Shown here one piece after another: positions 16,963 to 26,781 of a DNA stretch of 55,932 nt; position 1 is the first letter of the stretch; each line of letters begins with the position of its first letter. Source of the DNA: Paracoccaceae bacterium (GTDB taxonomy: Bacteria; Pseudomonadota; Alphaproteobacteria; Rhodobacterales; Rhodobacteraceae); contig JAGRDO010000062.1 in assembly GCA_020447005.1 (NCBI GenBank), forward strand, positions 26,202 to 82,133, in the 5' to 3' direction. Under the pieces are notes generated by a model. That model saw only the letters and a list, made by a program, of their open reading frames with translations, was not told where the DNA came from and searched no databases. The position numbers were made by a program, and so were the translations under genes.

Positions 16963-18516
16963 ATGGCCGATGATCCAAGGCGAAAACGGGCAGGTGGGCG
17001 CGCCGGTCATGCGCTGCGCGCGGGCGTCAAGGCCATCGACCAGATGCCCTGGAGGATCCCGGTCAATCCGGACCGGCCGATCGAACCGCTTGACGCCGAC
17101 GGCGTTGCGGCCATCCACAAGGGTGCGATGCGCATCCTTGGCGAAATCGGCATCCGCTTCTTGAATGACGAAGCGCTTCTGATTTTTCGCGAGGCAGGGT
17201 GCAAGGTTGACGGCGACACCGTGCGCATGGACGAGGATTTCGTGATGGACATGCTGGCGCGCGCGCCGGCCGAGTTCACCATCACACCCCGAAATCCGGA
17301 ACGTGCCATTCCTCTCGGCGGGAAACACATCCTTTTCGGCAACGTTTCATCGCCGCCGAACTACTGGGATCTGGAACGCGGCAAGGTTTCCGGCTTCATG
17401 GAAGGGTTCCGCGATTTCATCAAGCTGACCCAATACTTCAACTGCATTCATTTCGCCGGCGGCTATCCGGTGGAACCCGTCGATATCCATGCGTCGGTCC
17501 GCCATCTCGATTGCCTTTATGAAAAGCTGACGCTGACCGACAAGGTCTGCCACGCCTACGCGCTGGGCAAGGAGCGTGTCGAGGACGCGATGGAAATGGT
17601 ACGCATCGCGGGTGGGCTGACGCCCGAGGCGTTCCGTGCCAAGCCGCGGATGTACACCAACATCAACTCGGTATCGCCTCTGAAACATGATTTTCCGATG
17701 ATCGACGGCGCGCTGCGGCTGGCCCGGGCAGGGCAGGCGGTCATCGTCACGCCCTTCACGCTGGCCGGTGCCATGGCCCCCGTAACGATGTCCGGCGCGG
17801 TGGCCCTGTCGATTGCCGAAGCTTTGTCGGCCATCGCCCTTTTGCAATATGTGGCCCCTGGCGCACCGGTCGGGATCGGCACATTCACGTCGAATGTCGA
17901 TATGAAATCCGGTGCGCCGGCCTTCGGTACCCCCGAATACATGCGGGCAACACAGATGACCGGCCAGATGGCGCGCTTTTATAAGCTGCCATTGCGCTCA
18001 TCCGGCGTGTGCGCCGCCAACGTGCCGGACGGGCAGGCGATGTGGGAAACCTGCAATTCGCTTTGGGCCGCGATGCAGTCGGGCACCAACATGGTCTATC
18101 ACGCCGCCGGCTGGCTGGAAGGCGGGTTGATCGCAAGCCCCGAAAAATTCGTGATGGATTGCGAAGTGCTGCAGATGATGCAGCGATACATGGAGCCTTC
18201 GGTCTGGGCGACGGGGCAAGACGAGATTGCGATTGAAACGATCGCCGAGGTCGGTTCCGAAGGGCACTATTTCGGATGCCAGCACACGCAAGACCGTTAC
18301 ACGACGGCCTTCTATCAGCCCATAGCGTCGGACTGGCGGAATTTTGAGGCTTGGCAGATCGACGGCGCCGTCTGGACGGCAGAGCGCGCACACCGCATCG
18401 CCAAGAACATTCTTGCCGAGTTCGAGGCCCCGCCCATCCCAGACGATATCCGCGAAGAGCTCACCGCCTTTGTCGATCGTCGCAAGTCCGAAGGTGGTGT
18501 GCCGACCGATTTCTAG
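16963..18516 (+). CDS. MttB-family methyltransferase homologue without pyrrolysine
   Basis: A 517-residue member of the trimethylamine methyltransferase (MttB) superfamily. It is a single open frame with no internal amber codon, so it belongs to the non-pyrrolysine branch, members of which demethylate glycine betaine and related quaternary amines via a corrinoid protein. Family blocks include VAAIHKGAMRILGEIGIRFL near the N-terminus and FTLAGAMAPVTMSGAVALSIAEAL mid-protein. The ATG at 16963 is preferred over the GTG at 16957, since GAGGG ends six bases before it. No corrinoid protein, MtbA or reactivase gene is in the window, so the substrate is open. Confidence 0.88.
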   Translation: MADDPRRKRAGGRAGHALRAGVKAIDQMPWRIPVNPDRPIEPLDADGVAAIHKGAMRILGEIGIRFLNDEALLIFREAGCKVDGDTVRMDEDFVMDMLARAPAEFTITPRNPERAIPLGGKHILFGNVSSPPNYWDLERGKVSGFMEGFRDFIKLTQYFNCIHFAGGYPVEPVDIHASVRHLDCLYEKLTLTDKVCHAYALGKERVEDAMEMVRIAGGLTPEAFRAKPRMYTNINSVSPLKHDFPMIDGALRLARAGQAVIVTPFTLAGAMAPVTMSGAVALSIAEALSAIALLQYVAPGAPVGIGTFTSNVDMKSGAPAFGTPEYMRATQMTGQMARFYKLPLRSSGVCAANVPDGQAMWETCNSLWAAMQSGTNMVYHAAGWLEGGLIASPEKFVMDCEVLQMMQRYMEPSVWATGQDEIAIETIAEVGSEGHYFGCQHTQDRYTTAFYQPIASDWRNFEAWQIDGAVWTAERAHRIAKNILAEFEAPPIPDDIREELTAFVDRRKSEGGVPTDF

Positions 18517-18606
18517 AGTGTCTGACGGCGCCGTGCGATGATCTGAAGCAGGCGGAGTGAGACATGATGCGCTGACAATCCAAGATGTTCGGGATATGGT
18601 CCCATC

Positions 18607-19290
18607 ATGTCGATCTGGACCCGAATTTCCGAAGCACTTGCCGCCCTTGCCAAGGGCGAAGGGCTGTCGGCCGTTTTCGAACAGCTGAAAACGCCGCCGG
18701 AAAAGACCATAGGCTTTACCATCGCGGTGATCGCGCTGGGCGCGAAGATGGCGAAGGCCGACGGGCATGTCAGCCGGGACGAAGTTGCCGCGTTTCGCGA
18801 AGTGTTCGCCATCCCCAAGTCCGAGGAACCAAACGCCGCCAGAGTTTTCAATCTGGCCCGTCAGGATGTCGCGGGGTTTGATCTTTACGCCGCCAGGATC
18901 GCGGCGATGTTCGGCCCGGGTGATGCGGTTCTGGTCGACCTTCTTGAGGGGCTTTTCCATATCGCCATGGCCGACGGCGACTATCACCCCGATGAGGAAG
19001 CATTCCTGCGCGAGGTGGCGCAGATATTCGGGGTTGGCGACGGATGTTTCCGCTCGCTTGTCACGCGTTTCGTCCCCGACCACGAGCCCGATCCCTATCA
19101 TGTGCTTCAAGTTTCCCGGGACGCCTCTGACGAAGAAATCCGCGCCGCGTGGCGGCAGGCGGTGCGCGATTGCCACCCGGATCGTCTGCGCGCGCGCGGA
19201 TTGCCTGACGAAGCGCTGAAACTGGCCGAACAGCGCCTTGTCTCGATCAATCGGGCCTGGGAAGAAATCCGCCAATCCAAGGCGGCCTGA
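18607..19290 (+). CDS. TerB plus J-domain protein (DjlA-like, soluble)
   Basis: A 227-residue protein with a TerB-like helical domain (about residues 35-145: IAVIALGAKMAKADGHVSRDEV and IAMADGDYHPDEEAFL, the two acidic metal-binding repeats) and a C-terminal J domain (about 160-225: DPYHVLQVSRDASDEEI and CHPDR with the HPD motif). E. coli DjlA has an N-terminal membrane anchor; no such segment is clear here. Expected to stimulate a DnaK-type chaperone. It starts 90 bp after the MttB-like gene and ends 2 bp before the EEP gene. Confidence 0.88.
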   Translation: MSIWTRISEALAALAKGEGLSAVFEQLKTPPEKTIGFTIAVIALGAKMAKADGHVSRDEVAAFREVFAIPKSEEPNAARVFNLARQDVAGFDLYAARIAAMFGPGDAVLVDLLEGLFHIAMADGDYHPDEEAFLREVAQIFGVGDGCFRSLVTRFVPDHEPDPYHVLQVSRDASDEEIRAAWRQAVRDCHPDRLRARGLPDEALKLAEQRLVSINRAWEEIRQSKAA

Positions 19291-19292
19291 TC

Positions 19293-20324
19293 ATGCGCAT
19301 CGCGACATATAACGTCGAATGGTTCACCAGTCTTTTCGACCGCAACGGCAGACTTCTCGAAGATGGCCGGTGGTCGTCCCGTTACAATGTGACACGTGCC
19401 GATCAGCTTGGCGCGCTTGGTATCGTGTTCACGGCCATTGATGCCGATGCCGTCATGGTTGTCGAGGCCCCGGACGATTCGGGGCGCCACCCGACAGTCA
19501 CGCAGCTTGAAACCTTCGCGACCCGTTACGGATTGCGGACGCGCAAGGCGTTGATCGGCTTTGAAAACGAAACGCAACAGGAAATCGCGCTGCTTTACGA
19601 TCCCGACAAGCTAAGCGTTGAACATGACCCGAAAGGTGCGTCCGATGGGGACGGCGCCACCGATATCGCTCCGCGTTTTGACGGGCACTACCGCATCGAT
19701 CTCAATGTCGATGGCCAGCCTGACACCATCGCGTTTTCCAAGCCGCCGCTTGAAATCGCGGCACGAAGTTCGGCGGGCACCGCGTTTCGCATGATCGGCG
19801 TCCACATGAAGTCCAAGGCGCCGCATGGCGCCATGTCGGAAGAACAGGCCCGCCGCATCTCGATCGAGAACCGGCGCAAGCATCTTGCGCAATCTGTCTG
19901 GCTGCGCCAGCGCGTGGCCGAACATCTTGCCGCCGGTGACAGCCTGCTGGTTATGGGCGATTTCAATGACGGGCCGGGGCTGGACGAGTTTGAAAAGCTC
20001 TTTGGCCGCTCCGGCGTTGAAATCGTCCTTGGCTGGGACGACCCGGAGGCGATGCGTCTTTATGACGAGAATGCCCGGATGGCGCTCGGGCCGCGGAACA
20101 GCACCGTTCCGTTCAGCGCACGGTTCTATCTTGACGAACATTCGCGCTACTTCAACGCACTGCTTGATTATATCATGATCTCGCAGGATCTGATGGCCAG
20201 AGGGCCGAAATGGCGCATCTGGCATCCCTTCGACGATCCGGGTTGTTACAAGGTGCCCGAACTGCGCGAGGCGCTTCTGACCGCATCGGACCACTTTCCC
20301 GTGACAATCGACATCGATCTTTGA
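19293..20324 (+). CDS. Endonuclease/exonuclease/phosphatase-family hydrolase
   Basis: A 343-residue EEP-fold protein. The beginning MRIATYNVEWF carries the catalytic Asn, MVVEAPDDSG is the Glu strand, MGDFNDGPGLDEF carries the D-x-N pair and TASDHFPVTIDIDL at the end has the catalytic DH. The fold includes nucleases, phosphatases and sphingomyelinases; with no signal peptide, a cytoplasmic nuclease or phosphodiesterase is most likely. It starts 2 bp after the TerB/J gene, so the two are probably cotranscribed. Confidence 0.87.
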   Translation: MRIATYNVEWFTSLFDRNGRLLEDGRWSSRYNVTRADQLGALGIVFTAIDADAVMVVEAPDDSGRHPTVTQLETFATRYGLRTRKALIGFENETQQEIALLYDPDKLSVEHDPKGASDGDGATDIAPRFDGHYRIDLNVDGQPDTIAFSKPPLEIAARSSAGTAFRMIGVHMKSKAPHGAMSEEQARRISIENRRKHLAQSVWLRQRVAEHLAAGDSLLVMGDFNDGPGLDEFEKLFGRSGVEIVLGWDDPEAMRLYDENARMALGPRNSTVPFSARFYLDEHSRYFNALLDYIMISQDLMARGPKWRIWHPFDDPGCYKVPELREALLTASDHFPVTIDIDL

Positions 20325-20367
20325 TGCCGCACTGTAAAAACCGGCGCTTCTGCCCTATCATGACAAT

Positions 20368-20718
20368 ATGAAGATTATCGTTGCATGTTTCGCGGCATGG
20401 TCGGCTTTGGCCACGCCGGTTCTGGCCGAGGAGGCACCGCCCACGGCCGAGGAAGGCTTCGACATGCTTGGCGAGGCCGCCCGTATTATCCTGCGATCAA
20501 TGCTCGACGGGGTCGAACCGACGCTCGACGAACTCCGCGATCGAATGGATGAGGCAATGGCCGAAATGGGCCCGGCGATCGGGCGCATGATCGAATTGAT
20601 GGACGACGTGAAGAATTATCAGGCGCCGGAAATCCTGCCGAATGGCGATATCATCATCCGGCGAAAACCGCTGTCCGAACAGACGCAGCCGGTACCGGGC
20701 GACCAGATCGAGATCTAG
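20368..20718 (+). CDS. Small exported protein of unknown function
   Basis: A 116-residue protein with a signal peptide (MKIIVACFAAWSALATPVLAEE). The mature part is acidic and helical (MLGEAARIILRSMLDGVEPTLDELRDRMDEAMAEMGPAIGRM), then YQAPEILPNGDIIIRRK. Homologues are common in Rhodobacteraceae and are sometimes labelled AAA ATPase in databases, but no P-loop is present here. Periplasmic location inferred. It is convergent with ppx, with 12 bp between. Confidence 0.82.
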   Translation: MKIIVACFAAWSALATPVLAEEAPPTAEEGFDMLGEAARIILRSMLDGVEPTLDELRDRMDEAMAEMGPAIGRMIELMDDVKNYQAPEILPNGDIIIRRKPLSEQTQPVPGDQIEI

Positions 20719-20730
20719 GCTTGCGAAGAT

Positions 20731-22311
20731 CTAGCCTTCGATCATCGTGACTTCGGGTTTTGCCCCAAGCGCATCCGCCAATGACGCAAGCCGCGCCTGC
20801 GCGACTTCACCATAAAGTGCGACTGATTGTTTGCGCAGTCGCAACTCCAGCACCTTGGCATCGGCCTTCCAAACCAGTTCGCCCGCTTCCTCGGGCGATT
20901 TCACGGCGAACATGGCGCCGAAGCGCATCGCCTTGCCCAACACCTCGGCTTCGGTGATCTGCGCTGGCGTCAACAAGGAAAACAGCGCTTCCAGCCGCGA
21001 TCCGGCGCGCGAATTCTTGTAGCGATGCAGCAGAGCCAGCCCAAGAAAAACACGTTCCGGATGGCTGAGCCCGCCAAGGTTTGCCCGGGTGGCGTTGTCG
21101 AAACAGACTTCCGCCCGGTAATCGGGATGGGCACGCCATGTCGTGTCATGCAAAAGGCATGCCGCGCGGATAATGCGGCGCTTTTCAAACGGCGCGTCGG
21201 GAAAGATCGGCAAAATGAAGTTGTACAGCTTTTTGCCAAAGCCCGGCATTCGTGCCATCGTCCGTTCGGCATAGCGGCAGGCCTCGATCAGCGGATCGCG
21301 CATGCGCAGGCGCTCGGGCATCTGCTCATAAAGCAGCCCTTCACGAATCCCGTATGACGAAACGTCGATCTCGTTCGGATCGAAGCACCTGATAAGTTCT
21401 CGCAAGACCTGCGAGGCAAGCGGAACAAGGTTCATCCGTGCCGCAGAGGTGCCGGTCACCGCCCGCAAGGCGCCGATATCATTGTTTGCGATCCAGTCTA
21501 TCGTTTGCAGAACCGATTTTGGGTCCATGCGGTATTCGTGAAGAACGGTCATCGGATAGTCGCGCCGTGCCATGTCCAGACGGGCAATGGCGCGCCATGA
21601 TCCTCCAACCAGATATATCCGTTCATGCTTGGTCCCAAGCTGTCCGGCCAGGCCCTCGACAGTCTCCCGGATGAATTTTGCAATTCCCTTGTCGCCGCCG
21701 GGAACCTGTTGCAACCGGAACGGCCCAAGGGGCGAGGTCACGCGCCGCCCCACGGACCCGTTGGCCACCTCCGCCAGTTCCATCGAACTGCCGCCGATAT
21801 CGCAGACCAGCCCTTCGGCTTCGGGCCAGCCCAGAAGCACCCCCTGCGCCGAAAGCCGTGCCTCTTCCAGGCCGTCGACCACCCAGAGTTTCAGCCCGGA
21901 TTCCTTTTCGACCCGTTCGCAAAACTCCGCGCCATCCGCGGCCTCGCGCACGGCGGCGGTGGCGACACAGGACATCGAGGGCAGTTGCATGCCCTTTGCA
22001 AGTGCCGCAAATCGCTTCAGCGCCGCAAGCGCCCTTTCCTTGCCTTCCGGGTTCAGGCGCCCTGTTTCGGCAAGCCCCTGACCGAGGCCCGCCATCACCT
22101 TTTCATTGTAGAAATAGGCGGGGCTTCGCGCGGCGCCGTCAAACACCACCATCCGGACCGAGTTCGAGCCGACATCGACAACGCCGACGCGTTCCAGTGC
22201 CCGCGCGGACGGGTCTTCGAACAGCGGGCGGCCGAACGGGGTGAATTCATCGCGATCATCATGACGTCTGCGACGTGACCGTGGATCAGTTCGGGTCCGG
22301 GTTTTCATCAT
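20731..22311 (-). CDS. ppx: Exopolyphosphatase/guanosine pentaphosphatase (Ppx/GppA)
   Basis: A 526-residue protein of the ASKHA fold. The phosphate-binding loops are VVDVGSNSVRMVVFD and CDIGGSSMEL; the latter half is the HD-like C-terminal domain. It removes phosphate from polyphosphate or pppGpp. The N-terminus has a basic, charged stretch (TRTDPRSRRRRHDDRDE) before the fold. The frame is open upstream, but the ATG at 22309-22311 overlaps the ppk1 stop by 1 bp, so the pair is translationally coupled. It is the last gene of a four-gene minus-strand run. Confidence 0.92.
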   Translation of the reverse strand: MMKTRTRTDPRSRRRRHDDRDEFTPFGRPLFEDPSARALERVGVVDVGSNSVRMVVFDGAARSPAYFYNEKVMAGLGQGLAETGRLNPEGKERALAALKRFAALAKGMQLPSMSCVATAAVREAADGAEFCERVEKESGLKLWVVDGLEEARLSAQGVLLGWPEAEGLVCDIGGSSMELAEVANGSVGRRVTSPLGPFRLQQVPGGDKGIAKFIRETVEGLAGQLGTKHERIYLVGGSWRAIARLDMARRDYPMTVLHEYRMDPKSVLQTIDWIANNDIGALRAVTGTSAARMNLVPLASQVLRELIRCFDPNEIDVSSYGIREGLLYEQMPERLRMRDPLIEACRYAERTMARMPGFGKKLYNFILPIFPDAPFEKRRIIRAACLLHDTTWRAHPDYRAEVCFDNATRANLGGLSHPERVFLGLALLHRYKNSRAGSRLEALFSLLTPAQITEAEVLGKAMRFGAMFAVKSPEEAGELVWKADAKVLELRLRKQSVALYGEVAQARLASLADALGAKPEVTMIEG

Positions 22312-24476
22312 CAGTCCATTGAATGGGCAAGCTTTGGAACATCCTTCGCTCCCGCCGAGCCGCGGCCGGACAGTGAAGGATTCTCCATGAAGAAGCGGTG
22401 GCAGTTGAACAAGTCGTCGCGCCCCTCGGGCAGGTCGCGCAGATAGCGACCGTCGGGCATCAGAATCCAGCTTTGCGCCTCGTCCGCAAGGTTTGCCGCC
22501 ATGATCTGGCTGACGATCTGCGCCTTGACGGTCGGGTTGGTTGCCTCGACCAGCGTTTCCACACGGCGTGTCAGGTTTCGGCCCATCCAGTCCGCCGACG
22601 AGATGAAAACCCGCGCGCGTTTTGACGGCAAACCATATCCGTTGCCGAAACACACGATCCGGCTGTGTTCCAGGAACCGGCCGACAATCGATTTCACACG
22701 GATATTTTCGGAAAGGCCCTTGATGCCGGGCCGCAAGCCGCAGATGCCGCGCACAACAAGCTGAATTTTCACTCCCGCCTGGCTGGCGGCATAAAGCGCG
22801 TCGATCACATCGGATTCGATGACCGAATTCATTTTCGCCCAGATTTCTGCGGGCCGGCCAGCGCGGGCATGATCCGCCTCGGCGGCGATCATCTCCAGCA
22901 GTCTCGGCTTCAGCGAGATCGGGGAAATTGCGATGTTTTCAAGATATTCCGGCTGCACATAGCCTGAAAGGTAGTTGAAAACCCGTGTCGCGTCCCGACC
23001 CAGCGCCGCGTCGCAGGTGAACAGCGACAGGTCAGTGTAGATCCGGGCGGTAATCGGGTGGTAGTTGCCCGTACCATAGTGCGTATAGGTGACAAGGTTG
23101 TCGCCTTCGCGGCGGACAACGGTGCTGATCTTGGCGTGCGTCTTGTAGTTGATGAACCCGTAGACGACATGTGCGCCCGCGCGCTCCAGCCGCCGCGACT
23201 GGCGAATGTTCGCGGCTTCATCGAAACGGGCCTTCAACTCGACAAGCGCCGTCACCGACTTGCCCGCTTCGGCCGCATCGCAGAGTGCCGTGACAATGGG
23301 GCTGTCTTGCGAGGTACGGTAGAGCGTCTGCTTGATTGCCAGCACATTCGGATCGACGGCGGCCTGATTCAGGAACCGGACCACCATGTCGAAGGTCTCA
23401 TAAGGGTGGTGCAGCAGCATGTCCTTCTGACGGATCGCCGCGAACATGTCGCCGTCATGGTCCTGCACACGTTCAGGCACACGCGGGGTAAAGGCGGGCC
23501 ATTGCAGATCGCGCCGGCTGTCCAGCACCAGTTCCTTCAGATCGGCCATGCCGACCATGCCCTTGACCTCGACCACCTCGTCCGAGGTGACGCCAAGTTC
23601 TTCCATGATCAGCGTGCGCAATGTTTCCGGCGCGCCGGCGGTGATCTTCATGCGGATGACCTGCCCGCGGCGGCGCCGCTTCAGCGCTGTCTCGAACTCT
23701 CGCACAAGGTCTTCGGCTTCATCCTCGACTTCGATATCGCTGTCGCGCAGCACGCGGAACGCGCAATGCCCGGTATCGCGATACCCCGGAAACAGCGAAT
23801 GCAGGTGCAAAAGCAGCATCTCTTCCATTGGAAGAAAACGCTTGCCCCCCGGCAGAGCCACGAAGCGCGGGATTTGCTGCGGGATCGGCAACAGGGCCTG
23901 CAATCGCCGCCCGTCCGCCGCCCGTTCCAGTTCAAGGGCAAGGCAGAAGCCGGTGTTCGGAATGAAGGGAAAGGGATGTGCCGGATCGATGGCCAAAGGC
24001 GAAAGTACCGGAAAGACCTTGTTCAGAAAGTGGTCCTTCAGAAATTCCTCATCCTTCTTTCCAAGCTTTGATCGCGTCATCAAGGCGATGCCCGCCAGGT
24101 CCAGTTCGCGGCGTATCTTGTTCCAGACGGCTTGCTGAACCGACATCAGTTTCCGCGCGTCCGCATTGATCAGCGCAAGCTGTTCTGCGGGCAAAAGCCC
24201 GTCATCGGAGCGCAGCGCGTTGCCTGATCGCACAAGCTCGCGCAAGCCGGCAACACGAACGGTATAGAATTCATCAAGGTTCGTCGCCGATATGGACAGG
24301 AAGCGCAGCCGCTCCAGAAGCGGGACGCGCGGGTTGCGTGCCTCGTCCAGCACGCGCCAATTGAAGGCCAGCCAACTTAGTTCCCGGTTGAAGAAGCGCC
24401 CCGGACCGGCCGTGATCTGGGCCGGCAGAACCGCAACGTCCGGGAATGGGGCTTTCAGGAAATCGGCATTTGTCAT
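22311..24476 (-). CDS. ppk1: Polyphosphate kinase 1
   Basis: A 721-residue PPK1. It starts with [19 protein letters not shown], a family mark, and has the phospho-accepting His segment HYGTGNYHP with a second conserved His in [13 protein letters not shown]. It reversibly makes polyphosphate from ATP at the membrane. Partner of the exopolyphosphatase ppx, which starts in its stop codon. Length is close to the family norm (about 690-720). Confidence 0.95.
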   Translation of the reverse strand: MTNADFLKAPFPDVAVLPAQITAGPGRFFNRELSWLAFNWRVLDEARNPRVPLLERLRFLSISATNLDEFYTVRVAGLRELVRSGNALRSDDGLLPAEQLALINADARKLMSVQQAVWNKIRRELDLAGIALMTRSKLGKKDEEFLKDHFLNKVFPVLSPLAIDPAHPFPFIPNTGFCLALELERAADGRRLQALLPIPQQIPRFVALPGGKRFLPMEEMLLLHLHSLFPGYRDTGHCAFRVLRDSDIEVEDEAEDLVREFETALKRRRRGQVIRMKITAGAPETLRTLIMEELGVTSDEVVEVKGMVGMADLKELVLDSRRDLQWPAFTPRVPERVQDHDGDMFAAIRQKDMLLHHPYETFDMVVRFLNQAAVDPNVLAIKQTLYRTSQDSPIVTALCDAAEAGKSVTALVELKARFDEAANIRQSRRLERAGAHVVYGFINYKTHAKISTVVRREGDNLVTYTHYGTGNYHPITARIYTDLSLFTCDAALGRDATRVFNYLSGYVQPEYLENIAISPISLKPRLLEMIAAEADHARAGRPAEIWAKMNSVIESDVIDALYAASQAGVKIQLVVRGICGLRPGIKGLSENIRVKSIVGRFLEHSRIVCFGNGYGLPSKRARVFISSADWMGRNLTRRVETLVEATNPTVKAQIVSQIMAANLADEAQSWILMPDGRYLRDLPEGRDDLFNCHRFFMENPSLSGRGSAGAKDVPKLAHSMD

Positions 24477-24533
24477 TGCGGGTTTATCGCTGGTGATTGT
24501 GACCGTTTGGTGACTGATATTGGCATCGCCGCA

Positions 24534-25208
24534 TCATGGACCGTCAAACTCGGCACTGTCCAGAACCTCTCCTGCCAGAATGACCGTGACCGGCCGGCGA
24601 AGACGTAGTGACGCCGCGTCGAGCAGGGCCACCGCATCGCGCGCCGCCGAGAACGATCTGTCAATCCGGCGCAATAGCCAGTCGATCAGACCGGGGGCGA
24701 CCTTCACCTGGCGATCGGCGAAGAGCTTTACCAGAACAGCGGCGAGCAGAGTGTCATCAGGTGGTTCAATCCGGGCTATTGCCGTGGCCTGCATCCGGCT
24801 TTCCAGGTCGGCAAGCAGAATGCCCCACTGAGCAGGCGGCTGGCGCGCAGTGATCAGCAACCTCGCACCTTGTTCGAGCATGCGGTTGTGCCAGTGAAAC
24901 AGGGCTGTTTCGGCACCAGCCTGACCGGCGATCCGGTCGGCGTCCTCGATCACCAGTGCTGGCAGGCCCGGCGGGTCCTGACGTTCCAATTCGTCGGCGG
25001 GCACGATCGATGCGGCATTGTCATGGGCCCAAACCCGGGCGATGTGGCTTTTGCCGGCGCCTTCAGGACCGACCAGCAACATCTTGCCCAGGGGCCAGTC
25101 GCCCTTGTCGAGGGCCGCCAAGGCCAGTTCATTGGCGCGCGCGACGAAAAAATCCTCGCGCCCCAGCGCAGGGCGCACTGGCAGGTCGAAGATCAGCTGC
25201 TGGGCCAT
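24534..25208 (-). CDS. hdaA: HdaA, DnaA-like regulator of replication initiation
   Basis: A 224-residue AAA+ protein of the Hda type. The N-terminal MAQQLIFDLP carries the beta-clamp-binding motif, the P-loop is VGPEGAGKSH and the Walker B-like segment is LVIEDADRI. In Caulobacter HdaA, bound to the clamp, triggers ATP hydrolysis by DnaA. There is no C-terminal DnaA DNA-binding domain, as expected. The ATG at 25206-25208 starts 1 bp after the upstream gene's stop (TGAGATG); an upstream start at 25241 would overlap the permease and hide the clamp motif. It shares an operon with ppk1-ppx, linking replication and polyphosphate. Confidence 0.93.
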   Translation of the reverse strand: MAQQLIFDLPVRPALGREDFFVARANELALAALDKGDWPLGKMLLVGPEGAGKSHIARVWAHDNAASIVPADELERQDPPGLPALVIEDADRIAGQAGAETALFHWHNRMLEQGARLLITARQPPAQWGILLADLESRMQATAIARIEPPDDTLLAAVLVKLFADRQVKVAPGLIDWLLRRIDRSFSAARDAVALLDAASLRLRRPVTVILAGEVLDSAEFDGP

Positions 25209-25209
25209 C

Positions 25210-26277
25210 TCAGCCGTCGTCCTCGCCTGAAAGTCCGACATAGAGGCGGCTGCTCACATATTGTGCGATGACGAAGCGCGCGATGACCCCGATTGCGGCG
25301 GCCACCGGCACCGCGACCAGCATCCCGACAAAACCGAAAACGGTTCCAAAGGCGGAAAGCGCGAACAACAGCCAGACCGGGTGCAATCCGACTGATTTTC
25401 CGACAAGGCGGGGCGTGATGATATTTCCTTCCAGAAACTGCCCGACAGCGAAAATCCCGGCCACCAGAGCGATTGATGCCCATTCGCCCCAGAACTGGAA
25501 CAACGCAAGGCCGATCGCCAGCGCACCGCCAATCAGCGCACCAATATATGGAATGAAGGTAATCAGCCCGGCGATCGCGCCGACGATCAGGCCGAAATCG
25601 AGCCCCGCCAGCATCAATGTCGAGGCGTAAAACGTGCCCAGGATCAAGCAGACGGAAACCTGACCACGCACAAATCCGGCCAGCACCCTGTCGATGTCGC
25701 GTGCAATCGCCCGGATCGTTCCGCTGTGATCGCGCGGGAGCAGCGCATCGATCCTGGCGATCATGGTGTCCCAGTCGAGCAGGAGATAGAAGGCGACGAC
25801 CGGAACGACGACGATGAAGAGCAGGGCGTTGAGGACGGAAAGCGCCGAACTCAGAAGCCCCTGCGCCAGTTCGCCCCCACGCGCCTTGACCGTCTGGCCG
25901 ATTGCACCGAGCGTATCGCGCACAACCCCTTGCTCATCGAGCAGGGTGGGAAATTTCTCGGTCAGGAAAGCCTGCAATCGGGCCGCGATATCGGGCGCCG
26001 AATTTATCAGACCGATCAGCTGGCGGACCAGCATCGGCACGACCAGAAGCGCCAGCAGAATGAAGACGAACAGCGCGAAGATGGAGATCAAAGCCGTCGC
26101 GGCGCTGCGCGACATGCCCGCCGCCTCCAGCCGGTCCGCGACCGGATCAAGGAAATAGGCCACCGCACCGCCGACGATGAACGGCAGGATCACATTGCCA
26201 AGGCCCCAGAGCGCCAGCAGAAAGACAACCGCGGCGGCCCCCCAATATTTCGCCTGTTGCCGGACTGGCAGCGCCAT
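25210..26277 (-). CDS. AI-2E family transporter (PerM-like)
   Basis: A 355-residue membrane protein with about eight membrane segments; FIVGGAVAYFLDPVADRLE and the late LIVGAIAGLITFIPYIGALIG are typical of the AI-2E/PerM family. Members export a range of small molecules; the AI-2 name should not be taken as substrate. The ATG at 26275-26277 has AGGAGG ahead; a TTG directly before it is out-competed. First gene of the hdaA-ppk1-ppx operon. A gap of about 240 bp separates it from the divergent PepSY gene; it holds a small CGGCG-CTTT-CGCCG hairpin and no other clear site. Confidence 0.9.
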   Translation of the reverse strand: MALPVRQQAKYWGAAAVVFLLALWGLGNVILPFIVGGAVAYFLDPVADRLEAAGMSRSAATALISIFALFVFILLALLVVPMLVRQLIGLINSAPDIAARLQAFLTEKFPTLLDEQGVVRDTLGAIGQTVKARGGELAQGLLSSALSVLNALLFIVVVPVVAFYLLLDWDTMIARIDALLPRDHSGTIRAIARDIDRVLAGFVRGQVSVCLILGTFYASTLMLAGLDFGLIVGAIAGLITFIPYIGALIGGALAIGLALFQFWGEWASIALVAGIFAVGQFLEGNIITPRLVGKSVGLHPVWLLFALSAFGTVFGFVGMLVAVPVAAAIGVIARFVIAQYVSSRLYVGLSGEDDG

Positions 26278-26516
26278 CAATGTCCTCCTTCACCAGCTTC
26301 TTTCAGATGGCAGACTGGGAACGTCCATGCAAGCGCGACCTGAAACGGGCGGATTTCCGCTGTCAGCATTTGCTTAGGCGGACGCGAATAAGCGCCTGAC
26401 GCATCGACGGCGCTTTCGCCGCGCCCTTACTGCAGGACAGCCAAGTCACCCGACCTGGTAACCACGCCCGGAACCGGCCACGCCCCGGGCGCAAATTCAA
26501 ATCGAAAGGAAACTCA

Positions 26517-26780
26517 ATGATCCGCTCCATTCTCGCCGCCGCAGCCCTCGCCGCCCTGCCGATGGCTGCTTTGGCAATGCCCTCAGTCGGAGATATCGTC
26601 GGGACCACTCCCGATACCGCCAAGGCCGCACTTGAAAAGGCCGGATGCACGGTCGACCGGTTCGAGGCGGAAGACGGAAAGATCGAAGCGAAATGTGTCG
26701 AAGTCGCAACCGGCAAACACTGGGAAATCTATCTCGACCCCAAGACCGGTGCCGTCGTCGATCTCAAGAACAACGACTGA
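26517..26780 (+). CDS. Small exported PepSY-domain protein
   Basis: An 87-residue protein with a signal peptide (ILAAAALAALPMAALA) and one PepSY-like repeat (SVGDIVGTTPDTAKAALEKAGCTVDRFEAEDGKIEAKC, ending WEIYLDPKTGAVVDLK). Two Cys in the mature part could form a disulfide. It ends 1 bp before the cytochrome b gene, an arrangement commonly seen for PepSY and b-type cytochromes. An AAGGAAA lies ahead of the ATG. Role probably electron-transfer related; inferred. Confidence 0.87.
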   Translation: MIRSILAAAALAALPMAALAMPSVGDIVGTTPDTAKAALEKAGCTVDRFEAEDGKIEAKCVEVATGKHWEIYLDPKTGAVVDLKNND

Positions 26781-26781
26781 C

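Noticed and set aside
16963-18516. Possible pyrrolysine-containing trimethylamine methyltransferase
   Set aside because: No in-frame amber codon inside the gene and no pyl genes in the window.
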